The position numbers and the translations under genes are program-made. DNA of 64,000 nt from Mucilaginibacter_A sp964251965. Its GTDB lineage: Bacteria; Bacteroidota; Bacteroidia; Sphingobacteriales; Sphingobacteriaceae. The notes beneath the pieces are model-generated. The model was given only the letters and a program-made list of their open reading frames with translations. It did not search any database and had not been told where the DNA came from. Below, in pieces: positions 25,204 to 34,780 of this stretch; position 1 is the first letter of the stretch, and each line of letters begins with the position of its first letter. The DNA lies in contig CAXULQ010000001.1 in NCBI GenBank assembly GCA_964251965.1, positions 558,001 through 622,000 of the forward strand. The letters run 5' to 3'.

Positions 25204-26796
25204 TTATTTAATTATAACATCTCCAACAATCATCAATTGAACATCTATCACTACGTTTTCACTAACTGTGAAATTAGCATCTAAAATTCTAACTACAACA
25301 TTTATACTTGATAAATTTTGAACTGAGCTATAGGCCATTATATTTGGATAATTTTTGTCTCTTCCCAAAAGTCCTATATTATTTATATTATTACCTACAT
25401 AAAAGATTTGCTTAAATAGGTGTAATAATTTAACATTAATTACATCTGAGGTATTGGAACCTTCTTTCATCATAACTTTAACTGTCATTGTTTTTACTTT
25501 AGCAGTTAATGGTTTTTCTATTTCCCCATCTACATTCTTATTTCCAATAAACTTTAAAGATGTGGATAAATTATTGGATCGATCAACAAATCTATTAGAA
25601 TAGTTATCATTGTAACCATTGTAATAAACGTCGCCTACACAGGTAGAATGCACATATACTGCTTTACCCAATTGAAAATTATTATCATTCTCTATCTGTA
25701 CATAATCAATACTTATGCCCCTGCCATTAATTATTTCAACAGCATACCTTACTCTAAATACGGATAAATTTTGGATATTGATAGAACGTGTATATTCATC
25801 ATCAATTTGTATCCCTGTGCTTTCTATTCCGGAACCATCTATATAAAATCCTGATATTTCAAATCTATTAGCCAAGCAATCTAATCGTAGTCCTACCAAA
25901 CCTTCAGATGGTTTACAATTGATGAGACGGAATGAATCTCCTCCCTGTATTAGCCATTGAATACCATTTTTATGGTTTGCAATTGGACGGATGTTATCAA
26001 ATATCAAAAAACTATTTTCTTCAAACCGCAAATTTGCATTTGTTCGTTTGTTTTGTTCATATATGTGCAGCCCATAGTTACCGCACCCCCTTACTTCAAT
26101 GTTGTGGTAAGTATGATCAAAAGATCCTTTACAATAAATACCTTTGTTACCGCAATCAAAAATGTTTATGTTCTCAAAAAGACTTCTTAAACCAACGTAT
26201 TCTACCTTTAGACCGCTACCTGAAAAATCCTTCGCTTTAATTGTTAGATCTTTTAGTTCCACGGCGTTTAACCAATGGTCGTAGCTTGAACCAACATATT
26301 GAAAAGCATATTCGAAATCTCCTGTTGGCTCTATAAACGTAAGGTCTATTCCGGCTCCGATAATTTTAACCTGACTACGATTTATAAGTATACTAGATGT
26401 AATTTTATAATTTCCCAATGGGACATAAATTGATCCTCCTCCTGATTGGTAGCCAGCGGTAGACAATAATGATAAGGCTTTTTTAAACGAGTTAGTATCA
26501 TCAACGATTCCATTTCCTTTAGCACCAAACCACTTAATATTTATAGGGCCGTAATAATTTCTCTTAAAAAATAATTTTCCTATTTTTATATATATTACAC
26601 CATCGCAATCGCTGTGGCTTATTTTAAATCCATTTAAGTAATTAGTGACTTTAGAAAAAGTAACATGCTCGCCTGTATTACTATCATAAGATTCATATAA
26701 GCCTTCATTTATTTTATTAAATAAATAATTATTTTTCGCTTTTCGAAATTTAACTAAATTCAAAAAGTTTAATGATATAAAATCTTTTCTATTCAC
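25204..26796 (-). CDS. Right-handed beta-helix protein (pectate-lyase superfamily)
   Basis: A 530-residue protein with a GTG start. KWFGAKGNGIVDDTNSFKKAL and GGGSIYVPLGNYKITSSI (about residues 90-135) are the classical entry to the pectate-lyase-3 / GH28-like beta-helix; repeated short strands rich in Asn and Gly follow to about residue 400, and the last 110 residues look like a separate beta domain. No signal peptide is visible, which is odd for an enzyme acting on polymer outside the cell. Possible roles: polymer-cleaving lyase or hydrolase, sugar epimerase, or a structural trimeric tailspike-like protein. Being inside the cluster suggests the local polysaccharide as its ligand; activity cannot be deduced. 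Confidence 0.75.
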   Translation of the reverse strand: MNRKDFISLNFLNLVKFRKAKNNYLFNKINEGLYESYDSNTGEHVTFSKVTNYLNGFKISHSDCDGVIYIKIGKLFFKRNYYGPINIKWFGAKGNGIVDDTNSFKKALSLLSTAGYQSGGGSIYVPLGNYKITSSILINRSQVKIIGAGIDLTFIEPTGDFEYAFQYVGSSYDHWLNAVELKDLTIKAKDFSGSGLKVEYVGLRSLFENINIFDCGNKGIYCKGSFDHTYHNIEVRGCGNYGLHIYEQNKRTNANLRFEENSFLIFDNIRPIANHKNGIQWLIQGGDSFRLINCKPSEGLVGLRLDCLANRFEISGFYIDGSGIESTGIQIDDEYTRSINIQNLSVFRVRYAVEIINGRGISIDYVQIENDNNFQLGKAVYVHSTCVGDVYYNGYNDNYSNRFVDRSNNLSTSLKFIGNKNVDGEIEKPLTAKVKTMTVKVMMKEGSNTSDVINVKLLHLFKQIFYVGNNINNIGLLGRDKNYPNIMAYSSVQNLSSINVVVRILDANFTVSENVVIDVQLMIVGDVIIK

Positions 26797-26990
26797 CTAA
26801 GCTTATTTTATGTTACGGAAAAAACCTAATGTACTTGCTTTATATATACATTGTTTTGATAGGACTGATTTCATGCAATGTAAAATATTGTATCTATAGC
26901 CATGTAATATGAAAAGTAAAATATGAGAAAATACGAAATTTAAACCTGCAAAATCATGCTCAGATATTGATATTCAAATAACTACAACCA

Positions 26991-28010
26991 TTAAAAGTTA
27001 CCATATACCTTCTTGTGGAGCTCGGCAATATGATCCCAGTTCTTATCTTGCAAATAATCGTTGATACAACTCTGATCTATATCAATCGAACCTCCTTTTA
27101 ATATTTTTTCAATAGCCAAATATGCTTCATAAGGTGTTTGGCAATCAATAAAGGTTTTATATAACTTAATTGAAGTATTTATCCCTTTATTTGATAATAT
27201 AATCGAATTGTTGCCAAGTGCTGCAACAAAACTTCCCCGCCTTTCAGAAACACCGTCAGGATAATGTAAATATGTAAAGTTAGAAGTTGCCAAAATTTCG
27301 CCAACTTTTCTAGCCGGTTGTTCTAAGTAAAGATTTATGTTTAAAGCATTTATTTTTTGTATCATGCTTTGATAGTAAGTATCGTTTCCGCTTTGCTTAG
27401 AACCGACTATTATAAAAGTCAGTTTTAATTTTTTATTATTGCAGATGTTAGCAAAATTTAAAAACTCCTCTAAACCTTTTTTTGGTCTTATCAAACCAAA
27501 AAAAACGACAGTAGAACCAATTGTGGGTTTTGAATTGTAATTGGAAAATGGAATGTTACTGCCAATGTTAATTAGATAAGCATTTTGTTTAGATATAAGC
27601 CATTTTTTAGTAACTATCTTTTTTTCATTTTCATTAGTGAATATTATTTCTTTTGCGCAAAAACACAATATCAAACTTGCAATTTTTCTTATGGTATGAG
27701 CTTCGCTATATTCGTGAAGGGTAAATACAAATCTTTTAAAATAAATTATGCCCAACAAATTGACTAATATATTCTTACCATAAGGCTGGGAAGGATATTG
27801 TATGTGCAATATTTCATATTTCTTTAAAGATATTTTCTTGATAAGTTTGAAAAGGCTTTTAAGTACCCATTTATCAACGTAAACTACTTCTGCATTTAAG
27901 CCTATTTTTACTAGGTTTTTAGCTAATACATCCGAATAATCTGCTACACCGCATCCTATGCTTACTTCAGGAGCAACTATTTTTATTTTATTTTTTACAA
28001 CAAACTCCAT
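26991..28010 (-). CDS. GT4-like glycosyltransferase
   Basis: A 339-residue GT-B protein. The N-terminal region reads VAPEVSIGCGVADYSDVLAKNL, a GT4 acceptor-side loop, followed by YEILHIQYPSQPYGKN and VFTLHEYSEAH. The C-terminal half begins VVFFGLIRPKKGLEEFL; the donor-site region around FTYLHYPDGVSERRGSFVAAL lacks a standard EX7E and instead has SERRGS, so the enzyme belongs to a divergent subgroup. Its start overlaps the end of the polymerase gene by 16 bases, indicating coupled translation. Confidence 0.78.
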   Translation of the reverse strand: MEFVVKNKIKIVAPEVSIGCGVADYSDVLAKNLVKIGLNAEVVYVDKWVLKSLFKLIKKISLKKYEILHIQYPSQPYGKNILVNLLGIIYFKRFVFTLHEYSEAHTIRKIASLILCFCAKEIIFTNENEKKIVTKKWLISKQNAYLINIGSNIPFSNYNSKPTIGSTVVFFGLIRPKKGLEEFLNFANICNNKKLKLTFIIVGSKQSGNDTYYQSMIQKINALNINLYLEQPARKVGEILATSNFTYLHYPDGVSERRGSFVAALGNNSIILSNKGINTSIKLYKTFIDCQTPYEAYLAIEKILKGGSIDIDQSCINDYLQDKNWDHIAELHKKVYGNF

Positions 28011-29230
28011 TTCAGGTTTTTTAGTTCTACTTTTCTATAGGTACAGAGAAGAAATGTAATACTAATATAAACTATAACATCATTATCATACCCTGTAAAC
28101 AATATCATCATATTCGCAACCAATGGAATAAAGCATACCATAGTTAGTATTTTGTTTCCTGATACTCTAATGGTATAAAGTATAATAAAGATTAAAAATA
28201 GACTATAGCTAAGCAAACCAATAAAACCTAAATCTAAATAAGTATTTAGAAATGTATTATGTAAATTAGGTTCGCCATTATAGTAATATGAGTACTTCTC
28301 CAAAAAAGAACCTGCGGCTAAAAAACCGTTACCAAAAGGTGATATATGATTTAAGTTATTAAAGAAAGTTGTCCAATACAATATTCTTATGCCCATTCCA
28401 TCATTTAATTCAGTGAAATTATCTATCCTGATAACTTTGTTCAAAACAAATGGTAATCCAATTAAGCAAATTGTTATTAAAGATGCTTTTTGAAAAAATT
28501 TAGCCTTGGTAAATAATACGTAAAATAGTCCTATTGAAATAATAGCAATTGGGGTACGGGATAATGAAAGATATGACAGAGTTAATATAAAAGCTATACG
28601 TATTATAGATATTTTATTCTTTAGGACAATTGCTAGAATTATATAAATATATCCTAAAAGTGCTATTTTAGCACCAATCATGTTTTTATCAAATACTCCC
28701 CAAAAATATACTGCATGATTATAAAGCAGTGATGCCTCAGAAGAAGATTCAATATTCGTCAAATATTTAAACCCTGAAAAAAAATGGTAAAGAAGCAGTT
28801 GCAAAAACGTTAGAAAAAATACTACATGAAAACTTTTGTCTAACCAATATAGCAAACTGTCATTACTTCTTTTTTGTATCCAACTTATTACACTTATAAG
28901 AAATATAAAATTTATAGTTAATTTTATAATATTAGATATAACAAAAAAATTATAATTAGATCTGAATACGAATATTAAAAAAGTGTATGTTATATAAGTA
29001 ATTAAAAAAAAAGTCCATTTTTTAAATTTAAGACTCTCTATAGGGTTAAGAAAAATAAGAGACGATACTAAAAAAATAATAGGGTAAACTTTAACTGGCA
29101 AAAAAATAGATATGACACATGCACAAAACAAAAAATCTTGAAGATTAGGTAGTTTAATTTTTAAAGAGTTTACATAACTATGATTTTTTTTAAGATCGTA
29201 GTTGCTTTTTTCACTTTTTTCATTGCTCAT
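27995..29230 (-). CDS. Wzy/O-antigen ligase-type membrane protein (second locus)
   Basis: A 411-residue integral membrane protein with about ten hydrophobic segments. The conserved arginine area of this family is YLSLSRTPIAIISIGLF, and SPFGNGFLAAGSFLEKYSYYYNGEPNLHNTFLNTYLDLGFIGLL (in pieces) matches the large periplasmic loop and NxxLxxxxxxGxxG pattern of O-antigen polymerases and ligases. The charged N-terminus (MSNEKSEKSNYDLKKNHS) is cytoplasmic. In context it would polymerise the repeat unit of the second locus. It has little similarity to the protein at 4562-5965 beyond family layout, so it is not a recent duplicate. Confidence 0.8.
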   Translation of the reverse strand: MSNEKSEKSNYDLKKNHSYVNSLKIKLPNLQDFLFCACVISIFLPVKVYPIIFLVSSLIFLNPIESLKFKKWTFFLITYITYTFLIFVFRSNYNFFVISNIIKLTINFIFLISVISWIQKRSNDSLLYWLDKSFHVVFFLTFLQLLLYHFFSGFKYLTNIESSSEASLLYNHAVYFWGVFDKNMIGAKIALLGYIYIILAIVLKNKISIIRIAFILTLSYLSLSRTPIAIISIGLFYVLFTKAKFFQKASLITICLIGLPFVLNKVIRIDNFTELNDGMGIRILYWTTFFNNLNHISPFGNGFLAAGSFLEKYSYYYNGEPNLHNTFLNTYLDLGFIGLLSYSLFLIFIILYTIRVSGNKILTMVCFIPLVANMMILFTGYDNDVIVYISITFLLCTYRKVELKNLKWSLL

Positions 29231-29362
29231 TAAAATTTAAAATTGAATTCTTAATTGTATAATAACCTTAATATTCAAACATTTCTACAACATCCCTGCG
29301 AAGAAATCAACGTTATGTTAAAATCATATTACGGTTATATTCAGTTTAGTCTTATTAATAAA

Positions 29363-29384
29363 ATACTTCTAACAAAAGAAGTAT
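29363..29384. repeat. Short palindrome related to the dispersed repeat
   Basis: ATACTTCT, six bases, then AGAAGTAT: an 8-bp perfect inverted repeat whose right half contains AAAAGAAGTAT, the same variant core as at 54563-54576. It is in the 270-bp spacer between polymerase and glycosyltransferase genes, otherwise featureless. Confidence 0.5.
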
Positions 29385-29500
29385 AAATTATGTGATGTAT
29401 AATATAAACGATTGAAAAACTGCATATTTTGAGTTAAAAATAGGTCAATAATTAAGACAATACTATGCACATTTACTGGGTTTATTGTTTATTATATTAG

Positions 29501-30778
29501 TCAATACATATTCTCATTTTTAAATTTAATCTTTTTTTCCAAATCCTTAATTAAAAAAGTCTGGTTTTCTGGCCTAAAATATCTTTGGCAAAATTTCAAC
29601 AAAAGAATGTACTTATCAAAACCTAAAATTCTTTTTAAAATTCTCATCAATATATTTAACTTATTTAATTTATTGTCAAAACCTTTAAAATTACGTTCAT
29701 TCATCTTGTCTAAATTACTGCTTTTACTTAACAAAAGTTTATTTCTACTTAGTAATTCAAAAAATGAGTTTTCATCCGTTGCAAATGGATTGTTAAAATT
29801 CATTGCGTTTTCGTCTAAAATCCTTCTAAATAACCTTCTATGAAAATGTGATATAGTATAGCCGTTTTTGAACTCTCCATAAGTATAATTGTATTTAAGA
29901 TATTCTTTGTAATTATGTTCAATAACTTTCTGTGAATATTCAATAAGTAAAGGCTCCCAATCAGGATAATTTTTAACTTTAGTTATCAATCGTTGTTTAT
30001 TAACATATATATCTAATGGATTTAATCCTGAAAAATGGGCGAATACAAGTTTATCGGATTTTTGTGGGAAGATTCGATTTGTTACATCATAGCTGTTTCC
30101 ATTCTTTACAAATTCTCGTTCATGAATGTTCCAATAAGCAATATTATATCCTAAATATCTGGATATAGATATATTACTAAAAAATCCAGGTAGATAATCA
30201 ATCCACTTTTGGTCTACAAAAAGTGCATCGGTCTTATCCTGGTAACATAAATCATATAACCTCTTTTTCCACCACTCAATTATTTTTAAACCATCATTAG
30301 AGTTCTTAATAGCTATAAAACCTAAATTATAAATACCGGCAAATAAAGTTGTTGTTTCTGAAGCATTACCTGTGTAATTAGTTTCTGCTGTAAGAATATG
30401 CGGGGTAAGTAGTACATCATTTTCGTTTAAAGTATCATATATTCCATCTAAACTATTATAAATGTATACATCTGGATCAAAGAATATTATCTTTTCGTAA
30501 TTCTTATGTTTAAATAAGTAATCAAAAAAGAATGGTTTCACTGCTGTACAAAATTCTGTAACACTATATTTAAATGCTAAATTATAATAAAGAGGAATAT
30601 CAATATTTTTAGCTTGAATTAATATATGATTAACTCCTTCAAAATCTGTTTCAATATCAGCTTCATCAGCTAATAAGATGTAAAAATCAATATCTGGCTG
30701 ATGTTGCTTTATTGATTCTGCTAACGTGAGTGCTAATGCAAAGTAATTCTTTGCTACTATTGTGAAAGCGGCGTTCAT
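29501..30778 (-). CDS. GT8-like glycosyltransferase
   Basis: A 425-residue GT-A glycosyltransferase. MNAAFTIVAKNYFALALTLAESIKQHQPDIDFYILLAD is the N-terminal fold seen in glycogenin-like and GT8-type enzymes; KYSVTEFCTAVKPFFFDYLF and the metal-binding Asp101-Pro-Asp103 in IIFFDPDVYIYNSL follow. DQKWIDYLPGFF and FAHFSGLNP later in the chain match the acceptor side of this group. The last 100 residues are basic and hydrophobic and probably contact the membrane. Four bases downstream of the acyltransferase gene, so in one operon. Donor unknown. Confidence 0.8.
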   Translation of the reverse strand: MNAAFTIVAKNYFALALTLAESIKQHQPDIDFYILLADEADIETDFEGVNHILIQAKNIDIPLYYNLAFKYSVTEFCTAVKPFFFDYLFKHKNYEKIIFFDPDVYIYNSLDGIYDTLNENDVLLTPHILTAETNYTGNASETTTLFAGIYNLGFIAIKNSNDGLKIIEWWKKRLYDLCYQDKTDALFVDQKWIDYLPGFFSNISISRYLGYNIAYWNIHEREFVKNGNSYDVTNRIFPQKSDKLVFAHFSGLNPLDIYVNKQRLITKVKNYPDWEPLLIEYSQKVIEHNYKEYLKYNYTYGEFKNGYTISHFHRRLFRRILDENAMNFNNPFATDENSFFELLSRNKLLLSKSSNLDKMNERNFKGFDNKLNKLNILMRILKRILGFDKYILLLKFCQRYFRPENQTFLIKDLEKKIKFKNENMY

Positions 30779-30781
30779 TGT

Positions 30782-31411
30782 TTAAATTGATTTAATTAGT
30801 GTTGCAGGTACTCCCGCAATAATTGAATTTTTGGGAAAAGATTTTGTGACGACAGCATTTGCCCCAATAATAGAGTTTTTACCGATAGTTACTCCGGGTA
30901 AAATACAAACACCTTCACCTATCCAAACATTATCCTCAATAATTACTGGGCCTTTAGAAACTACTTTCCTTAAATAGGGGGGAGTTTTTAATGAGTCTTT
31001 GGTGGGATCGCCATGAGAATGATCCGTTATAAATACTTTACTTGCAATTAAAACATTGTTACCTATAGATATATAATTTACACAAGCGATGTGGCAATCA
31101 AAATTTAGCGAAACATTATTACCAATACTTATTTTAGGGTTATAGAAGTTGTCCAAGTGTTTTACATAAGCCTCAATACGTAATCTAGAATAACAAACGA
31201 AATTATTACCTATTGTAATACAATCGCCACCTAATAAGATTATGGGGTAATCAATATTAAAATTATCACCAACACTTCTAAATTGTCTTTGCATATACCC
31301 ACTAAAAATATATTTTTTAATTTTTTTCAAGTTTACATATATCTTGTAAGGGAATAAAATAGATATAAATAAGCCAAAATTTGCAAAAATATTTTTAAGA
31401 TTGTTATTCAT
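30782..31411 (-). CDS. Hexapeptide-repeat acetyltransferase
   Basis: A 209-residue acetyltransferase of the maltose/galactoside group. After a short basic-hydrophobic N-terminus the left-handed beta-helix begins (ITIGNNFVCYS, ISIGNNVSLNFDCHIA), with VFITDHSHGDPT containing the active-site His, then NVWIGEGVCILPGVTIGKNSIIGANAVVTKSFPKNSII (several repeats) and AGVPATLIKSI at the end. It presumably decorates a sugar of the second polymer. The spacing to its neighbours, 47 bases to the flippase and 3 bases to the GT8-like gene, supports one transcript. Confidence 0.87.
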   Translation of the reverse strand: MNNNLKNIFANFGLFISILFPYKIYVNLKKIKKYIFSGYMQRQFRSVGDNFNIDYPIILLGGDCITIGNNFVCYSRLRIEAYVKHLDNFYNPKISIGNNVSLNFDCHIACVNYISIGNNVLIASKVFITDHSHGDPTKDSLKTPPYLRKVVSKGPVIIEDNVWIGEGVCILPGVTIGKNSIIGANAVVTKSFPKNSIIAGVPATLIKSI

Positions 31412-31458
31412 AAATGCTAATTCAAAAATTGAAATTATAGTTGTTTATTAAACATTGG

Positions 31459-33021
31459 TTAAATACTTCTCATGTTTCCAACTTTTTGCATTAACAACTT
31501 CATTTCTGCAAATTCTAATTTAAATAAAATATAAAAATATGATAATACAAATAAAAGAATACTGCCTGATACTATAACTAATTCAGAAAAAGTATTGTAC
31601 CGCTGGATTAAATTGAAATAATCGTTAACTATTACAAATAAAATATGAAAACTATAGCTTAAGATAAACGATATTGCTAGTAATCCTAAAAAAGGTAGTA
31701 GTAACCTGTTAAAAAAATTATTAGGTAAATATTTATTTACTAACCAAAAAGAAACAGGAACTAAATATAAAAGTTCACAAGTTACTTTGGCTATTGGTAT
31801 GCCTATATATCCCCAATTGTTAGACAAAACATAAGCTAATACTAAAGTGAGAATTTGACCAATTGTACCGTAAAAAGACGACCATCCTGTTTTTTGCATA
31901 ATAAAATAAATTCTTGCAATTACAGATAACATACAAAACGAAACTATTGTAAACACAAATACACCTAAGCAATTTGCGGTTACAATTGCCTGACCTATTC
32001 CAAAAGCTCCACGCATAAAAAAGATTTTCACTATTTCTAACCTGAAAAAAAAAACAACCATCATCATTGGCGTAAGTAGCATGATAAAGAAACGTTGAAG
32101 TTGTATATATTTTTCTGCTAATAATTGTACATCTGAATGATAATATTCAGAAAATTTAGTATTAATTACTTCTAAAGCAGGATTAAACAATAATAATAAA
32201 GGCAATGTATAAATTCGGTTTGCAAAAGTTATAGCAGTAAGAGAGCCAGCAGATAGGCCAGAAGCAATGTAATCCATCATATATGCAATAAAAACGGTTA
32301 CAAAATGTGCAGCCAATAATGGAGTTGAGGTTTTTATTAACTCAATGTGAAGTTTATTAAAATGAATATTTAATATTGGAAGTATACCTTTACTTTTACA
32401 AAATGAATACCATAAGACACATTGCACAATTAATGAAATAGACAAGGCCAGAACCAAGGCAAATAATTTAAAAGTGTCAGCAAATACGAAGATTAGTATA
32501 ACCAAAACTAATGCTTGGATTGCAGTAATGTAAGACACTATTGAGAAAAAGCCGAGTGATTCAATATAAATACGGCCATATTCAGAAATTACTGTGAACA
32601 AAATTACGATTGCAAAAAAGGCAAGCATCATTTTGTTTGAGTTTAAGATATTAATCGAAAATTTAGAAATAACAGAAAATACAGATACAGGGAAAAAAAA
32701 TATAAATATACATAAAAAAAAAAGAAATGCTACTGAGAAACAAAAAACTGAACCTGCAAATATTCTTGCTTCTCTTATTGAATTTTTTATTTTTATTCTG
32801 ATCAACAGGGGTGAGAAAACACTACTTACGACAATAACAAAAATCCCTGTACAAGAAGTTGTAAAAGAAGTTCCTAAATAATAAATATCAGTAGATTGCC
32901 TTGCACCAAATTTAAAAGCAACTAAAGCAAATGTAAAATATGTTAAAAACTTGGAAACTAAATTTAAGATTGTGTTTTGAAGAATAATTCCAGATGTTGA
33001 TTTGAGGTCTTTAAGTATCAT
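31459..33021 (-). CDS. MurJ/MviN-type flippase of the polysaccharide locus
   Basis: A 520-residue inner-membrane protein with about thirteen to fourteen hydrophobic segments, of the MOP superfamily MurJ-like branch. The start MILKDLKSTSGIILQNTILNLVSKFLTYFTF and FGARQSTDIYYLGTSF correspond to the first MurJ helices and the acidic-loop region (in MurJ, FG...DAFF). Members of this branch in capsule clusters flip lipid-linked repeat units rather than lipid II. It is the most upstream gene of the 24172-33021 block, with a 516-bp gap in front. The other locus uses a different Wzx type (2380-3636). Confidence 0.82.
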   Translation of the reverse strand: MILKDLKSTSGIILQNTILNLVSKFLTYFTFALVAFKFGARQSTDIYYLGTSFTTSCTGIFVIVVSSVFSPLLIRIKIKNSIREARIFAGSVFCFSVAFLFFLCIFIFFFPVSVFSVISKFSINILNSNKMMLAFFAIVILFTVISEYGRIYIESLGFFSIVSYITAIQALVLVILIFVFADTFKLFALVLALSISLIVQCVLWYSFCKSKGILPILNIHFNKLHIELIKTSTPLLAAHFVTVFIAYMMDYIASGLSAGSLTAITFANRIYTLPLLLLFNPALEVINTKFSEYYHSDVQLLAEKYIQLQRFFIMLLTPMMMVVFFFRLEIVKIFFMRGAFGIGQAIVTANCLGVFVFTIVSFCMLSVIARIYFIMQKTGWSSFYGTIGQILTLVLAYVLSNNWGYIGIPIAKVTCELLYLVPVSFWLVNKYLPNNFFNRLLLPFLGLLAISFILSYSFHILFVIVNDYFNLIQRYNTFSELVIVSGSILLFVLSYFYILFKLEFAEMKLLMQKVGNMRSI

Positions 33022-33537
33022 ATAGAAAGAATCAATGTTAATATGTAAGACTGAGTCTAGAATAATAAAATCAGTCTTAAGTATTTACCTCACATTAATA
33101 ACAAACGCTTTTATATAAAATATATATTTAACACAACGGAAACCAAGATTCAATTTCTAATTTATGAGAAATTAGAACCTGTTTAAAATTTGTTCTAAGT
33201 ATTTTTATGCTTCTTAAGGTTCTTGTTTTTAACATTTTACTTCGAATACAAGAATGAAATTTATAGTGATAAAAGAAGCATTGCTTTTTTATTGATAAAA
33301 ATTTAAACAGACTGTTATTTAATTTTTATTAAGACGTTTTTTTATGATAGTGAATTCTGTTTTTATAAAAAATAATAAATAATAAACAAGTCTAAATTTT
33401 TATTAACAAGCTATAAATGTTCGATGATTATATAGAAAGTAGAAAATTACGACCTTTCATATTGGTAATATTTAAATATTTTACACATTTTAAAATAGGA
33501 CTTTCAGAAAACATTATATTCATATTTAATATATTTT
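33022..33537. other. AT-rich gap between two blocks of the second locus
   Basis: 516 bases without a gene. A repeat core at 33268-33281 and a partial inverted copy ATGCTTCTT at 33207-33215 are the only recognised elements; together they span 75 bases. It probably also holds the promoter of the flippase gene, though no clear box is visible. Confidence 0.6.
33268..33281 (+). repeat. Dispersed repeat core, the only full copy in the AT-rich island
   Basis: Exact GATAAAAGAAGCAT, preceded by TTTATA and followed by TG. It sits in the gap that separates the two gene blocks of the second locus. Confidence 0.85.
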
Positions 33538-34758
33538 TTATTCAATATTAAGATAATTAAAAAAATCTTGACATATCTTATCCTTATCAAAGTTCTGCAA
33601 AACAAAATTATAACCATTATTTGCAATTTGTTCTAATTCAGCTTGGTTGTTTTGATAATATTCTATTTTACTCTTCAAATCGTCAATTGTACCGTTATAA
33701 CTAATAAAATGTATTTTGTTTTGCATTCCTAAATCTGTGTACATTGGATCATCTAAACCGATAAATACAGATCCGCAGGCCATTCCTTCAGCAAATCCGA
33801 TCCCTGGCAGATCATTAATTTCTTCCGGAACTATAAACATTTTGTATTCATTATATTTTTGTACTATATCCATACTAAAATATTTTTTTTGTGATTTGCT
33901 AAAAACATTGGAAATAGTTGTAAAAAGCTTTGCTAATTTTTTATCGCTCGAATTGTCAACAAGTTTTTTGCCATCGGTAATTTTAGATATAAAAGAATCT
34001 AAGTAAGGGTTTAATTTTTCCTTATTTTCAAATATTGCTACCCTCATTGGATGAACCATTGAATGCTTAAAAAAGCTAGTAAAATCAGGCTCATTCATTG
34101 GATAGGTAATTGTTCCTGTAGCAATTGCTTTATTTATTCTCTTTGCAAAGGGAATAAATCTTTTATAACGTGCTTTAGGAGCAAAAGGAAGAGTGTACAT
34201 TTTTTTAGTATACCATGAAAAATAGTGTTTAAAAAAAGCACTATTCTTCACAAGATTATTTTCTGCCACAAATAGATCAATTTTAGCATCTTTACAATTA
34301 AGAGAACCAATTTTAGCATGGTACATGTAATGCGTAGCATGTACAACTTTATAAGCTTTTGTTTCAGCAAAATTTCTTATAATATTTTCTCTTGATATTC
34401 CAAAAATTCCGTTTTGAGACGTAAAATTGCCATAAATAAATGTAAATAAGACATCGTTGCTTGTCAATTTACTAACGTTGCGTATTACCTTGAATTTGAA
34501 AGGATTTAGACCATTAATAATAATCCATAAATAAAATTCTATGATGGTGGGTACAAGTAGTTGTAATTTTTTATTTGGTATCGAAGAACTACTACCATCA
34601 ATAAGTACAGTAATCTTTTTATCTCTTTCTGTAAAAAAATCCAATAAATGTGTATATTTTTGAACGCTTACTTGTTTAGTTAAAAAATGAAAAAGCGGGG
34701 TTTTGTACCATATTTCTACATGTGGATTATGAAAGATAAAACGTTTTTTATTCATCAT
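33538..34758 (-). CDS. GT4-like glycosyltransferase, divergent
   Basis: A GT-B protein of about 406 residues. The frame opens at ATG 34791, inside the preceding gene, but two ATGs at 34758 and 34755 (MMNKKRFIFHNPHVEIWY) give a more natural start just after that gene's stop. The C-terminal half contains EEINDLPGIGFAEGMACGSVFIGLDDPMYTDLG, where LPGIGFAEGMACG occupies the GT4 donor-site position with Glu in the expected second EX7E place. A hydrophobic stretch near residue 75 may be membrane-associated. Weak similarity makes this a fold-level call. Confidence 0.7.
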   Translation of the reverse strand: MMNKKRFIFHNPHVEIWYKTPLFHFLTKQVSVQKYTHLLDFFTERDKKITVLIDGSSSSIPNKKLQLLVPTIIEFYLWIIINGLNPFKFKVIRNVSKLTSNDVLFTFIYGNFTSQNGIFGISRENIIRNFAETKAYKVVHATHYMYHAKIGSLNCKDAKIDLFVAENNLVKNSAFFKHYFSWYTKKMYTLPFAPKARYKRFIPFAKRINKAIATGTITYPMNEPDFTSFFKHSMVHPMRVAIFENKEKLNPYLDSFISKITDGKKLVDNSSDKKLAKLFTTISNVFSKSQKKYFSMDIVQKYNEYKMFIVPEEINDLPGIGFAEGMACGSVFIGLDDPMYTDLGMQNKIHFISYNGTIDDLKSKIEYYQNNQAELEQIANNGYNFVLQNFDKDKICQDFFNYLNIE

Positions 34759-34780
34759 AATAAAGTTAAAACAGCAATTA

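Noticed and set aside
31459..33021. Housekeeping MurJ (lipid II flippase)
   Set aside because: Its place inside a polysaccharide operon and distant sequence favour the capsule-specific branch.
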